From contig JAKSXM010000272.1 of NCBI GenBank assembly GCA_022575985.1, forward strand, positions 21,882,501 to 21,946,500: 64,000 nt of DNA. Reading direction: 5' to 3'. The stretch comes from Anagrus nilaparvatae (lineage: Eukaryota > Arthropoda > Insecta > Hymenoptera > Mymaridae). The notes beneath the pieces were generated by a model. That model had not been told where the DNA came from and searched no databases. It worked only from the letters and a program-made list of their open reading frames with translations. Below are positions 35,048 through 47,450 of the stretch, in pieces; position 1 is the stretch's first letter, and each line of letters starts with the position of its first letter. The position numbers and the translations under genes were made by a program.

Positions 35048-36842
35048 GGGTCAGAGATCCATCAGACATGCGGGTGAGAGATACATTAGAGGAAAGTGTA
35101 AATGAAAAAATGTGTTGGCAGTGAAGAAACTTTTGAGTACGCGGATGGGGATTTAGATTAATTAAAGGTGAAGGTGAGGGTGAAAAGTGTACGTTTAAAA
35201 GGCTTAAATTGGGATTAGAGCTAGATGACAGAAAAATCATAACACTGACTGTTAGAAATAAATTTGAGAAGAGAAGCTAGTTAAAAATTTAGGAAAAGAA
35301 TAGAAATTAGAATCAATAAGCAAGGTCATGGTTACGTTTCTTTAAGGGAATGACAAAATAATATTTAACGTAGCCAGTAATGCGTCTGTGAAAATTTCTA
35401 CAAATGATTTTTCTTCATACTCCTAGGTGTTCTGTTTTTCATTTCCTTGAACTTTCAAGCATTGATTTAAATTTTCATGCAAAATCTAAGTAGAGAAACC
35501 TCTCAGAAAATGGGCAGATTGTTACCATAAGTCACGCGGCCCGATGGAAGCCCACCTTAGGACCACCGGTTAAGTTAATAGCATAATGGTTTTTAAGTTG
35601 GTATCATTTTTTGTATATTTTTCTTATAGGAGCAAGTGAGACCAATAATGGTATAAATGGATTGGTATCAATTGTTCCCATAAGAAATAAAGCATTGTAA
35701 TCAATGATACCAAATTGAGGGTTTTTCAGAGAGTTGAGAGCGCTACTGAGCTAAGTTAAGTTTGAGTGGGAATTCAAAATTATAAAAAATGACTTATTAT
35801 TTAAATATTTAAATAAAAAGTAAAAAAATAATTATCCAATAAATAAAAAACAAAATTAAAATACACTCAGAGATTGAATATAAATAAGTACATAAATAGG
35901 ATTGGAAGCGAGTTTTCTACTATAAATTAATTAAGATACCTTATTTTTAATAGACTTTATAATGATTTTTTTAATTATTAACGCAATTTTTAAACAATAT
36001 AGTATTTTACGACCCTGGTCATAAATTTTAGTATGGCTAAAATCGAAAGTAATTATCATCCAAGATGAAGCTGAAGCATATGATTTATGAAAATATTTGA
36101 TAATAATAAATTATATATGCAATAATTTATTGTTGATTGGCCATTCAATTTTTAAAATGGATTTTATTTGAACTTCTTTTTTTCATAATATAATTCTAAT
36201 TTTCAGTTGCCATTATGACTATTAGTTTTATTTTTTTAACGTAAGTGTAACTTTTCAAGCCCCGTAAACCGCAATTTTATAACGCTAATTCTTTCATCGT
36301 TATAGTAAATTAACTAAAAACCCATTTGTAGCCCAAAATAACCAATTTTTTAATTATTGCTAAAATTGTAATTATTCATGAAAATTCGTTTTATAGGTCT
36401 CCAAAATTTTCTAAAAGCTTAAAATTTTAAAAAAATTTTTACTTCTCTCTTTTTTATTGAATAGTTTCCAAAATATCGTTTTTCAAAGATAATTATAAAA
36501 ATGCCTTTTTTAAAAATTCTTAATTTGGGACTCTGACTTTAAATTATCATATTTGAAAAACAAATCAATCAAAAGAGACGAGTAAAGGATTGTTGGAAGC
36601 GCGAGGCTTGTGAAAAAATTTTGAGACCTATAGAAGTTATTTTTATGAAAAAATAAAATTTTGGCGGCAATTTAAAAGTCATTAATTAAAAAAACTTAAA
36701 ATACACAATTATAGGTCCCATGAAAATCGGGCAGACGAACAGCTCGGATTTTCTAGTAGAAAGGAATCGACGTAAAAAAATATATTTGAAAAGTTTGCCC
36801 AAGCCGATTTTGTCGACATTTTAGGTCAACTTTCCGGTACGT
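35048..36842. other. Intergenic, no gene; small inverted repeat
   Basis: No coding region is supported. TTGGTATCATTTTTT near 35608 has an inverted partner (AATGATACCAAATT) near 35707, a possible very short MITE. The segment around 36245-36300 (CCCGTAAACCGCAATTTTAT) resembles pieces near 46853 and 55396, a further low-grade dispersed repeat. Confidence 0.4.
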
Positions 36843-37715
36843 TCAAGCACGGTGTGTTATACATAGTAATGCCGTTAGAGCATCATCTTTCAATGATCGT
36901 CTCTTAGGCTGATCAATCAAAGAAGCATCTGAAAACAAGCGTTGTACGGGAACTGACGTGGCCATGATCGACAGCTTATCTCTGGCTATTTTTGATAAAA
37001 TTGGGTAAAAATTCTCGTGCTCTCTCCACCAATCTAATATATTTGTATATTCGGGAGCACATGGTGCATCTAAATAGTTGTTTAACTCTTCTTCCCAGTT
37101 ATGTTCCTCATCTTCATCAAAAATAACTGAAAAATCCAGCGACTTATTATTATTAACCTCCTTTTTTGGGGCTTCATTTTTCACATCTTTGGATTGTTTA
37201 AACGTATCATAATATTTTTTGTATATTTTTTTAAAACATTTGAAACTTTCTTTCTGTAATTCTTGTCCCCAAGAAGTTTTTGCAAATTTTTTTTTTATGT
37301 CTTGGGTCTAAAATAAGGGAAGCACTGTAGAACCAATTACATTGTCTAAAGTGCTTAAAAGTTTAGTTTGACCTTTCTGAAAAGCTTCTATTAAAATTCC
37401 ATCTAATCGCGATCGATCTTTTTTTTTTTTTAATCAGACGTAATATTTTCGACTTTATCAAGTAAAATGTTGAATGCTAAAACTGCAGTGGGAAGCGTGG
37501 GGTACTTTTCAGCTGATAAAAGATCTGATACATGTTTAAAAATTTGTAAATATGATATGATGATATCTACAGCATCCCGTTCAATGTCAAGTAGTCTAAG
37601 CTCTCTCATTTGTAGGTTATTATCACATAACGATTTTATTGGAGCTTTTAAATTCTCAAAAACTTCCAACATTTGAAGACCGCTATTCCATCTTGTAGTT
37701 TTTAATAACTAAGAA
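36843..37715 (-). pseudogene. hAT-family transposase remnant
   Basis: From the right: TTRWNSGLQMLEVFENL (37660-37715), the conserved RW region of hAT transposases, continuing to 37430 (KHVSDLLSAEKYPTLPTAVL); a disrupted stretch; then 37184-36843 with NNYLDAPCAPEYTNILDWWR and PVQRLFSDASLI, the C-terminal hAT dimerisation region. Only the C-terminal half is present, frames are broken between 37190 and 37430, and no BED finger or catalytic N-terminal part was found. Non-functional relic; the terminal repeats were not located. Confidence 0.8.
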
Positions 37716-39440
37716 ATAACTTTTAATAAATATAAATAATTTTTAATGGTTTACACAATCAACATTCATAAAGAGCTCTCTCTACCTTTATAAAGTATAG
37801 GCTTTGAAAAGGATGCAAAATTTTATTTGTTGAAAATGCTAAATTTTTATAATTTAAAAAATTTTAATTAATGCATTCATTGGATTTAACCCTTCGGGAT
37901 GACCTAGAGCAATAAAATTTAATATTCATAAGTTATTTACCAAAAAGAGCCTATTTTCCAAATTTCAAGTATCTATGATGACATTGATTTTTAAACATTG
38001 TAGAGCCCTTAGAAAGTTATGCAAATTTTCAACCAAAGTATTTTTCATCTCTAATTTTTATTTAAAACTTTTCTTTACAGCTAATATCTTGGCTAATATT
38101 ACTTCAGCCTTAGCAGAATGAATATTTTTGCCCTCTTCTAACCCACCCGAAAAAATCGCTAAATTTTTTTTCCCAAAATATTTATGGTACAAAGTATTTT
38201 TGAGCAAAAGTTTAAACTTCCACAAATTTTTTCCAAGAATCGCCTTATTTTTTATTATTTTACCTGTACTAATAATTAAAGTTGGGTTTTTGTAATCGGA
38301 TTCTGTGTTCATGCACTAATACATAAAGTAGATATATACATCAGTGACACAATTGAAAGATGTAAGATCCCTTTGACTGTTCAACAAGGATTATATTATA
38401 CGTTTCTCTTTTAGTATGTGTTTAAATATACATGAATATGGAAAAATAAAGCTTCCTTTGTTATTTAACCACATCAAAAACTTTATATAATATTTTATAT
38501 GCAATATGCTAACTCTATGTATGTTCTAATATTACTTGCTACCTTCAGCTTGCTTCGTTCGCTCGGGATCTCAAAACGTGCTTATATGCCAAAAAATCAA
38601 AAATCAAAATTTCACCTATCACAATGGTTCCTCTATGAGGAACCAAAAGATTCAACTAGATCTAATTTTTGTCAAAATGGGTCTAGATAAAGAAAAATTT
38701 AAACGTGTATAAAATAAGAGAAAGTAAATATTCCTTGATTTTCATGTCGATATTAAGCTTTCCATTGAAAGAGAGTAATTTATTAAAAAAAAATGGTTTT
38801 AGTTAAAGTTATTTGTCTATTTCATTTCTTATTAATTGATATTGAGTATACTAACCAACTCGCTAACCGATAAAAAATTTTATTACAAAATATAATTACA
38901 AAAAGTAAGGAAAAAAGCATTTAATTTATTTTTCTATTATTGATAATGTTATAACTAGAACATACTTATCCGCTTATATGTTTAGTTTTTATAAAACTGA
39001 TATCTGACTACAAGTGCTTAACGTTAAAAAACATAAGCAAAATAAAAAAAAAAATTTTTACTTCATTTTATAATTAAACTTTAAAATTTAGCTTTTATTT
39101 CGTTCAAAATTTTTATTTACAGTATTAAAGGAAATTTTTAAATTTTATGAGTGTTTATTATAGTTTTGAAAAGCAAAAGAAAGCTTTGATAAGTTAATAG
39201 CCTATAGCCAGTTTTATGTCAACTGGTAAAATCGTTATTAGTTATTTGTTACTTAGATATAAAAATATTCAGTAAAACAAAATTCTTAAAAACTGATTTA
39301 AAATATTTTTTTTATAACTGTAAGGTAAAAATATTAGTCATTGGACAGTCATTTTTTACCAGTTTACCAAAAAATTTATGCTAAATTTAATGTACATTTT
39401 CAAAAAAGGTGTTTGAAATTAATTAATTTTATATTTACAG
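37716..39440. other. Intergenic, no gene; upstream of the acyl-CoA ligase
   Basis: The minus-strand frame at 38058-38312 (84 residues, Lys-rich) has no family I recognise and is not called. A splice-acceptor-like TTTACAG at 39434-39440 just before the ligase start codon implies an upstream noncoding exon in this interval, which I could not place. Confidence 0.4.
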
Positions 39441-39449
39441 AATAACAAA

Positions 39450-42400
39450 ATGATTTACGAAAGAAATTTTATTATCAAAGATAATATTATCTATGGAGAG
39501 AAGAAAACAATACCAGAAACAAATCTTGAATTTGGTAAAATTATTTTGGATATACTTCAAAAAGATCCAGATCATGTATTTCAGGTTTGTTTATCTATAA
39601 GGTAAAAATAGTAGTGTTTGGACAAAAGGATTTTTCTTACCAATAAAATAATTATATTGCAAATATTTTAAGTTTAATTTATATAAAGTGGTTAAAATAG
39701 TATTAAAAAATACTGTGCGTAATATTTTGTGCGATTTTGTCCAACCATTAATAATTTTATCCAATATCTTAAAATCAATGAAAGTTTCAAACAAAATTGT
39801 AAAAATAAATTTAAAACAATTAATTTTTTATTAGATTGATGCAGATAGTGGAAAAAGTACAACTTTTCAAGAATTTAAAGATTTAAGTATTAGATGTGCA
39901 ATTTGGCTGCAAAAACAGAACTTAAAAACTGGTGATGTTGTAGCACTGAATTCAGATAATTCTCTTCAACAACCAATTCCATTAATCGCAACATTATTAG
40001 TTGGCGCTGTTTACAATCCATGGATAATTAATACATTATGTAATAATCACTAATGAATTTATTAACTTTTTAAATCTTACACATTTTCATAAAGAGAGTT
40101 TTAATTTTTCTTTATTTTTTAGTATCTGCTCGAAGGGTGATGAAACTTACAAAACCAAAAATTATGTTTTCTGATATGGTCAATATTGATTTATTGTCAG
40201 AAGCTGCAAGATTAGAAGATATGGATGTCAAATTTATTTGTTTTACTAAACATGATCAACATGAATCATTAGATGATATTCTAAAAAGTGCCTCAAATAA
40301 TGAAATTGAAATTTTTCAACCAAAAAAACTTGACAGTATCAGAGATCCAGCTTTATTAGTTTTTTCTTCAGGTACAACTGGTTTACCAAAAGGGATTTTA
40401 CTTTCATATGAAACAGTAGAAAAAAACTATTTAGCTTCGTATAATTTTCCCGTATTTCCTATTGAGAACTGTGTTATTTTGTGGTCTTCGTATCCTGCTT
40501 GGGCTAGAGGTAAACCTTTGAATAAATTATTTTTTTACAAAATGCTCAAAATATTATATTTTTAACGGGATGTTTGATAAAATTATGGTAATTTTACCAA
40601 AAATGAATCAATTGATAAAAACTTTTGCGTTTGCTCTGTTAAATGCTATATGGCTCGTGTTTCTAAAAAATACACAAAAATTATGAATTCAACCACACCA
40701 AAATACGAATTCATGGATTCCCCTAGAAGGTTAAATTTTGGCACTCCGAATTTAATATTTTATAACATAATATTGGTTTTTTTATTATAGGCATAATGAT
40801 AATATTAAAAGGATTTATTTCAAAAGCAACCAGAGTCATTCATAAAACAGTAAATCTTGAAACTACTGCAAAAGTAATTGAAAAATATAAGGTAAATTTA
40901 AAAATTTAATTTTAACAATATGAATTTTATAAAATACAAAACAATATATAAATATTTGGCAGGTTAATTGGTTTTTCACTAATAACTATGGGTTAACATT
41001 ATTTGCAAAATCTGGAATTCTTCGAAATAAACCTGAGCTATTTATGTCATTAAAAGCTATTGAAACTGGAGGAGATAAAGTTGATGTTAAAACATATTCT
41101 GAAGTTAAAAAAAGTTTGCCAAGTGGGCATTTATTCAATACTATTGGTAATAATCTAAAAATGTTATTTTCAGTTTAAATTAAGATACTATTTTAAATAT
41201 TTTATAGATGTGTGTTAACACAACCAACGATCATGATTCATAAATGTTCACTGACTTTAACAGTTTTAACTTAATATACTCCCTATTCATTATAGTCTAG
41301 ACGCCAGCCATACTAATCACGCCCAAAAATTAAAACATTAAATTTCTTTTTCCGAGGATTTTTATCCTATTATTGGTCAATTTTGCAATAATTTGTTAAT
41401 AACAAAAAATTGACCACGAAATTCGCAAAATGGACCCCGGATTAGTGTTCAGCGGGTCAAAAAATATAAATACCACCTAATTTTATCCTCGGAAAAAGAA
41501 ATTTAATTTTTGAGTATGATTAGTATGGCTGGCGCCTGTATTATTATAAGTTCTAGAACCAAAATTATTCTAAGTCCTAAAATTCAAATTATTCTTAGTC
41601 CCTAAATCAAAAATATTTTTAGTTCCCCCCCTGAATTGGGGTCTGTCTTTTTTCAAATACCCTTCCCTGTGAACATTTCATGTTAAAATCCCGGTTGTGG
41701 CAGCAAGAAATTAAAAAAAAATTATTTTTCCTTATTTAAAATGCAAGCTCTGTAGCTTGATGGAACTTTTTTCTTTGCATCTTATTTCATTTAAAACTAT
41801 TTAAAAAAAATAATTTCAGTTTAAAATTTCGTTAGTTTCAACCAGAAATACGGTTATTGTAACTCAAATTCTGATAACGGCAAGGATTTTTTTTCAGTGT
41901 ATATAGCTAAATATAACTTTCTTGAATGTAGTGCTTTAATAAAGTAATTTAAAAATGCGTTTAAAAATATTTTTTCGGATTCTATGAAGAAATTTCAGTA
42001 TTTTCTCCTATTTTTGAGACTCTGCACAGTAAACAGTTTCTTAAAATTTTATGCTGTAAAATATTGAAATTTTAAAATTTATAGAAATGCATGTAACATT
42101 TTTGAAGCACTATTCTTTGATTTCAAACTTTTACTTGAATATACGCTTTTAATTACGAAAGTTTGCTTAAATTTAAAAAATTCTTCATTTTGTTAACAAT
42201 CTAAATATAATCATAAAAGTCCCTTACTTACTAAACTTTCATTATTAAACTTACAAAAACATAATTTGAATAACATTATTTTTAGCAATGACGGAAACTG
42301 GTGTAGTATATTTGTCTCAAACTCCAAAATGTCAAGTTGAAGGATCACTTGGATTTGTTGCTGCAAACACTGAATTAAGGGTTGTCAATGAAGAAGGTAA

Positions 42401-42963
42401 AAATCTAGGTCCAAATGAGCCTGGAGAGTTGTACGTAAGACATCCAATAATGACAATTGGATATTTAAATAATCCCGAAGAAACTGAAAAATTAATTGAT
42501 AAAGACGGTTGGATCCATACTGGAGATAAAATTTCATATGATAAAAATGGAGAATTTATTTTTCACGACAGAATCAAAGAATCAATGAAATGTCGAGGTT
42601 TTCCTACATCACCAACCGAATTACAATCTCATCTTTTAACTCATCCTGATGTCCTTGAAGTTGCTGTTGTTGCAATACCTCATCCAGTAGATGACCAGTG
42701 GCCAGTAGCATTTGTTAAAAAAGCTCCTGGATCAAAAGTAAATATTTGAAAATTTTTTTTTTAATTTCAAATATTCTAAAAATTTTAAATTATTATTTTA
42801 GGTAACAAAAGAAGATTTAATTAACATGAGTTCTGAACTTGGTGATCATTACAAACTTAGAGGTGGTGTAATATTTTTAGACGAACTGCCTCACAGTGCA
42901 TCAGGAAAAGTTGCAAGAAACACACTAAAATTAATGGCAGAAGAAAGCCAAAAAATACAATAA
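39450..42963 (+). CDS. Acyl-CoA ligase, luciferase/4CL-like (7 exons)
   Basis: Exons 39450-39584, 39835-40039, 40123-40509, 40791-40891, 40963-41146, 42286-42737 and 42802-42963, all GT/AG with matching phases, total 1626 nt (541 aa), the normal length for this family. It adenylates a carboxylic acid with ATP and then forms the CoA thioester. Motifs: SSGTTGLPKG (phosphate loop, exon 3), AMTETG (exons 5-6), GWIHTGDKISYDKNGEF with the catalytic Asp, DRIKESMKCRGF hinge, and near the C-terminus SASGKVAR carrying the catalytic Lys. The C-terminus (QKIQ) is not a standard peroxisomal PTS1. Substrate unknown; insect members handle fatty acids or aromatic acids. Intron 5 carries a transposon copy (41206-41695). 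Single copy here. Confidence 0.9.
41206..41695 (-). repeat. Dispersed G-run repeat family, copy 3, inside ligase intron 5
   Basis: Plus strand begins with the family's hairpin end (GTGTTAACACAACCAACGAT) and finishes with TGTGAACATTTCATGTTAAAA preceded by TTTTTTTCAAATACCC, so the element lies on the minus strand. A nested inverted-repeat element occupies 41299-41537. It sits wholly within the intron and should be spliced out. Confidence 0.7.
41299..41537. mobile_element. MITE of about 240 bp nested in the repeat
   Basis: GACGCCAGCCATACTAATCA and TTTCTTTTTCCGAGGAT at the left are mirrored by ATCCTCGGAAAAAGAAA and GATTAGTATGGCTGGCGCC at the right; arms are about 60 bp. The interior includes an inverted pair around TTTTTTGTTATTAAC. 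The target duplication is unclear. Confidence 0.75.
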
Positions 42964-42994
42964 AATTAGAAGAAAAATAGTATATTTTTATCCT

Positions 42995-43200
42995 AGGCCG
43001 CAAAAATAAAAAATGGCCCAAATCGCACGTGAATTGCAATCCTAGGCGAAGCCGAGGATGGCAAACTGCGATCTGGGACATTCTTTTTTTACGGCCGAGG
43101 CCAAAACATAATTTTTCTTCGTCAGTGGCTAGAAAACACGTATTTTCGAATAACGCTGCGGCCGGGAAATACGTGCTTCCTGGCTACTGACAAGAAAAAT
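42995..43200. repeat. Hairpin-bearing dispersed repeat, copy 1
   Basis: Near-palindromic: GGCCGCAAAAATAAAAAATG is mirrored by CATTCTTTTTTTACGGCC around AATCGCACGTGAATTGC, then a second hairpin (ACACGTATTTTCG mirrored by GGAAATACGTGC). The first hairpin is repeated at 55543-55611. It begins just after the ligase stop codon, so it may lie in the 3' UTR. No coding sequence. Confidence 0.65.
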
Positions 43201-45062
43201 AATTTTAATGTATTAAATAAAAAAAAGTAGTAAATAAAATAATTTTAAATAAAAAAGTTCATAAGATCTTAAAAACACCCTGTACAGATAGGTAATCTCA
43301 GTGTAACAACTTCCCTTAGTTATAAGCTTCATATTATCATAGAATAATATTACGCAGTAATACTTATTCTATGATATTATAGCATGCTCATGATGATGTT
43401 TATATAATATGAGGCATTATTCTTTTTTTTTACTACTTAACTTGGATAAAAAACTGAAAAAAAAAAATTGAAAGCACATCGATATGACCCGTGTTTCCAG
43501 GTAGTTTGAACCTTCACAAAACCGAAAAAATTCGTGAACGAGAAATCGGCGATAGGTGCCAAAAAGATTTTTCCACTTTTATGTCAAAAACTGCCTTTTT
43601 TCGTAACCGAGCTACCCGATTTTCGAAACATTTTTATTTTAGGAGTTTTTCACGGTATTTTTCGGGATTTTCGTTTTTGACAAGTTACTCGATTTAGCTT
43701 CGGTTTTTAACTATATTTTGACATTTATAATCTAGAAAACCTGTTTTTATTTTTTGCATTTTTTCCAATTTTATTTTATTACTTTTTCTTGCATCTTAGG
43801 CTGTTTTTGATCCCTTCAATTTTTGTTTAAATAATAAAACTATATTTGATTTGGGCATACCGATAAAAAATTTAAACCAACAAGAGAATATTTCCAAGAA
43901 TATTTCTGAAACACGACAACTTACTTTTGATGTAAAAGATGGATAGTATTAATTTATAAAGATGTTTGGTATCCAGGTGAAATTATGAACATTGAAAATA
44001 ATACTTTTATTGATAATAATACTTTTTTTAAATAATTTCAACAAATTTTATGTCCAGAAGAAAAAATTTTTTTTCTGGACAAAAACACCTGATGTTAGGT
44101 ATTTTCCCCTCACAAGTCCTTTTAAAAATTTGTAAAAATGACCAAACCTCAAATAATTAATGTAAGAAATAAGAAATCATATTAAAAAATTTTCTAATCA
44201 CATTTGCAATATGATAGTCGAATCAGCGTACTTACAACGTGTACTGAAATTCGATAAAAAAAATTATGCTTGCATTTTGCCCCCAGACAGGCAAAAAAAA
44301 TGTTATTTCATAAAAAACAGCCAATCTAAAAAACATTCGTTCTTATATAATTACTTAATTTTTTTTAAATTCATTAAAATAATAAAAAAGCAAGAAAATA
44401 AAAATAAATTTTCTATAAAGTCAGTTTAATTACATAATATAGAAGATATTTAATATGTTCAATCAGTAATATTTACACATTCAAATAGGCTTTAACACAT
44501 ATATATATATATACAAATACATAAACCAATATTGTCAATTCTGGCTATCTATTTCGAAGTGCATTACCGTAATTACTTTTGAACATATTGCAATACATAC
44601 ACGTAAAATTGATTGAATTCGATTTTATATAACACTTAATAATATTGTTTTAATTTATATAACCCAAAAATATAAATAAATATTTATTGATATAACATCA
44701 TATATTTTAAACTGTCATTGTCAAAACTGATAAAATTGATAAAAAATTTTTTTTGTAAATGTATGCAGTAAATAGGTGTATTAAAAGTTGCATGTAATAA
44801 ATCATTTTAAATGTCAAAAAAATTTTATATATACATAGTTTAAAAAATTTTCTAAAGCTATCAAAATGTGGTTTTTATTATTAAGTCGTTTATATAGAGA
44901 TAATAAACATGTATGCATGATAAATTGTTAAAATTTTTTTATTTTTTTTTAGCTAAGTACGGGATTAAACGTAAATATATTTAAAATTTTTTAAAATAAA
45001 TTTTAATTCATTAATTCTAGGCTTTTACATTATCCAGGTTTTGAAAAACTTTTGAAACATTG
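43201..45062. other. Intergenic; small hairpin, TA microsatellite, coding-like scrap
   Basis: A 17-bp-stem hairpin of ATCATAGAATAA type lies at about 43335-43376. A (TA)n run lies near 44502-44514. Around 43940-44000 the plus strand reads YKDVWYPGEIMNIENN without a surrounding frame, possibly a relic of an unidentified gene. No supported gene. Confidence 0.4.
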
Positions 45063-45066
45063 AATA

Positions 45067-45412
45067 CACTGAAAAAAAAATCCGCCGGAATTTTTTTTCT
45101 CGTCAAACGATTGCAAATGACTTGAAACGTAAAGAAAATTAAAAAAAAAATTTTTTCCCGCTTACTTGGGATATGCGTATATCGGTATGACGAGATTTGA
45201 GAAAATTTTGGAAAAAGAAAAGAAAAAATGTTTTTTTTTAATTTTCTTTACGTTTCAAGTCATTTGCAATTATTTGCAAAGAAAAAAAAATTCCGCTGGC
45301 CACAAGCGGAATTCCGCTAGCCGCAAGCGGAATTCCGCTTGCCGTAAGCGGATTGTCCGCTTGTCGCAAGCGGAATAATTCCGCTTGCGGCAAGCGGATG
45401 TTTTTTTCAGTG
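45067..45412. mobile_element. 346-bp TA-flanked MITE with CCGCTTG palindromes
   Basis: Ends CACTGAAAAAAAAATCCGC and its inverted partner GCGGATGTTTTTTTCAGTG are flanked by TA at 45065-45066 and 45413-45414. Within it GCAAATGACTTGAAACGTAA (45112) is mirrored near 45247-45270. The right third (45290-45402) holds at least five copies of a near-palindrome of about 20 bp, AATTCCGCTTGCCGCAAGCG type. Non-autonomous Tc1/mariner-type by target site; no coding sequence. Confidence 0.8.
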
Positions 45413-46004
45413 TATACTGGATTATTTCAAAATATTGAGCTTTAAATTTTTGTCAAATTATTGGTTTTAAAAATAAGAGTCGTTTACCAAAAATAGTAGA
45501 TTTTTTAATTAGGCTTTGAAAATTTTTATTTTTCTATTTTGAAATGTTATAGGATTGAGTCGTTTACTTCTCGTGTATAGTACCTACCTTTAAGGGCAAG
45601 TCAGATCCCGTTACCGACTTTCATCGTTTTGCTGCAGAAAATTGCATTTTTCTCCGAATTACCGCCAATAATCAAAATTATAAAAAAAGGAAAACATTAT
45701 AAAATGGTTTATAAATACAATAGTAGATTTGATGTATTATTTTGCAGATTCATATGCAAAAATTTTTGTTTGAAAAAATAAATCCGAGCAAGATCAAATT
45801 TTCCAAACAAAAATTTTACAAATAAGTCTACAAAAAAGTATTTAAAACGGTGCCAATCGATTCGTAAATCATTTTTGTATGTTTTCCTTTTGGGAGTTTT
45901 TGAAAATTTTAAGCAAATTATTTTTTATTTACAAAAGTAATGTTCATTAGTGGGTTATGACGATAAGAGTAACATGACAATTTCTGACAATTTCTGGTAA
46001 TCAT
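45413..46004. other. Intergenic, no gene seen
   Basis: Nothing supported on either strand. Confidence 0.4.
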
Positions 46005-46290
46005 AGAGTGAAATAGGGTAGAAAATTAGAAACAAGGGATTTAATTTCTAATTAACAAATAATAGAATAAATTTTTCTTTTACGTTAAAAATAATATATC
46101 TATTTAAAAATATTTTATATTTTATATTTTTTTTAAATTGTTTTACTTTGCAGCTTAAATGGGATTATTATTTTCACTCCCTTATTGTGTAATCTGCAGC
46201 ATCATTATCTGATGGTTCACCAAAAAAAAAATCCAGTACTGCTACCAGAATTCAATATCAGTGTATTTTTTTTTAAACAAACTAAAATAT
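46005..46290 (+). repeat. Duplicated segment (second copy 52128-52465)
   Basis: Shared with the later copy: TAGAGTGAAAT, GAAAATTAGAAACAA, TTGTGTAATC and GCTACCAGAATTCAATATCA. Noncoding as far as can be seen. The adjacent frames at 46217-46471 are not supported as genes. Confidence 0.6.
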
Positions 46291-46896
46291 TTAGTAAAAA
46301 TGTAAAAATAATTTTTTTGCCCTCCCGGGCGTAAAACTCTTGCGTAAAGAATTTTCTGTACTCTTCTACGAGAGCTTCTACGCCTAGGTGGACAAAAAAT
46401 AGTGTAAGCACCATAATAGCGAAATACTTTAGACACTTGCGTGAACACAACATATCACTCGTGCCCGCCATGTCACTCGAGTGATATGCATGTTTTTTGG
46501 GTCACTAAAAACGATGAGATTGATTATTTTTATTTATTCTTGACGGATTCAGAGTTATAGGCCAAATATTGTAGTTTGAATTTCCAAATTCGGCATTTTT
46601 TTTAGTTAAATGACTGTCAAGCGTACAGAGAACTTTTCTGAACCTCTAGAAAGATAAATTATCATATTTTTGTGTTTTTCTAACTAGCGCAGAATTAATT
46701 GCTTAGATTTTTTTTAAGGGTGCTAGTTTAGTAACACAATGTCATAAAATAGGGTTTTTAGACAATTTTCCAAATAATGCTGTTATCTTGCAATTCAACC
46801 AAAATACTTCCAGTTGGTCTCATTTTTTTTTGTATAAAATAAACCTTTTAATACCCGTAATCCGCAATTTTTCATCACCGATTCTCTCATAGGAAT
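46291..46896. other. Intergenic, no gene seen
   Basis: No supported coding or RNA feature. Confidence 0.35.
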
Positions 46897-47171
46897 TACT
46901 AAGCTGGTTTTTGTATTTTGGGATATTTCCAGCGATAGAGGGTTTTGATCTACACCAAGAGCATTATATAAATTTGTGCATTAAGCCATCTCGAGAACCT
47001 CCCGACTATTGTTCTACTGTTTTTGTCTATATATTTATTTAAAAAAATTAAATTATTTCGTAGTCCGTAGGCGCCGCGGGCTTAAATATCGTACGAGCCA
47101 GGCAGCGGAAACATCGCATGGCGCGGCGGTCTGTCTGCGGGACACTTCAGCCCCTATTTGTTAGTTTAGCT

Positions 47172-47220
47172 GGCGTAATTATAACTTAGAGACATAATTA
47201 CTATGCTTTATAATTACGCC
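47172..47220 (+). other. Conserved 13-bp-stem hairpin upstream of a short ATG frame
   Basis: GGCGTAATTATAA (47172-47184) pairs perfectly with TTATAATTACGCC (47208-47220). The first copy at about 10942-10991 keeps the structure with two changes. It ends 14 bases before the ATG at 47235. Confidence 0.7.
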
Positions 47221-47234
47221 GGCAACTCTAAAAA

Positions 47235-47450
47235 ATGTCTAACAAATATGATTATCATAATTCTTTCTTTATGTACGGAATAATCCTGATTACAAATGAG
47301 TCTACTCATGAAAGTACCCCGGATAAAATTTTTAAAGGAAGAATAAGCGTAAAAGAGAATATACAAAAATCTTACAGTTCTGTATTTAAAAACAGGTATA
47401 AATTCAAGTGCCCCTCCCCGCTTTTACGTTACAATAGAAATACTACATAA
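47235..47450 (+). CDS. Hypothetical short frame or first exon in dispersed unit
   Basis: A 71-codon frame, MSNKYDYHNSFFMYGIILI..., preceded by the conserved hairpin. After SYSSVFKNR a GTATAA could be a splice donor (47396), and the counterpart at 10997 also has a GT there, so the real unit could be an exon of about 54 codons whose partner exon I cannot find. The first copy is frame-broken. I do not recognise the peptide, and it may be chance. Low confidence. Confidence 0.2.
   Translation: MSNKYDYHNSFFMYGIILITNESTHESTPDKIFKGRISVKENIQKSYSSVFKNRYKFKCPSPLLRYNRNTT

Noticed and set aside
38058..38312. 84-codon minus-strand frame upstream of the hAT remnant
   Set aside because: Not continuous with hAT motifs, Lys-rich low complexity, no recognised domain.
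43850..44100. Coding-like scrap reading YKDVWYPGEIMNIENN
   Set aside because: Surrounded by stops and frameshifts; the family could not be identified and the similarity may be chance.
46217..46471. Overlapping minus-strand frames, one with a hydrophobic segment
   Set aside because: Two frames over the same bases partly inside a duplicated noncoding segment; the other copy (52385-52510) does not keep either frame.
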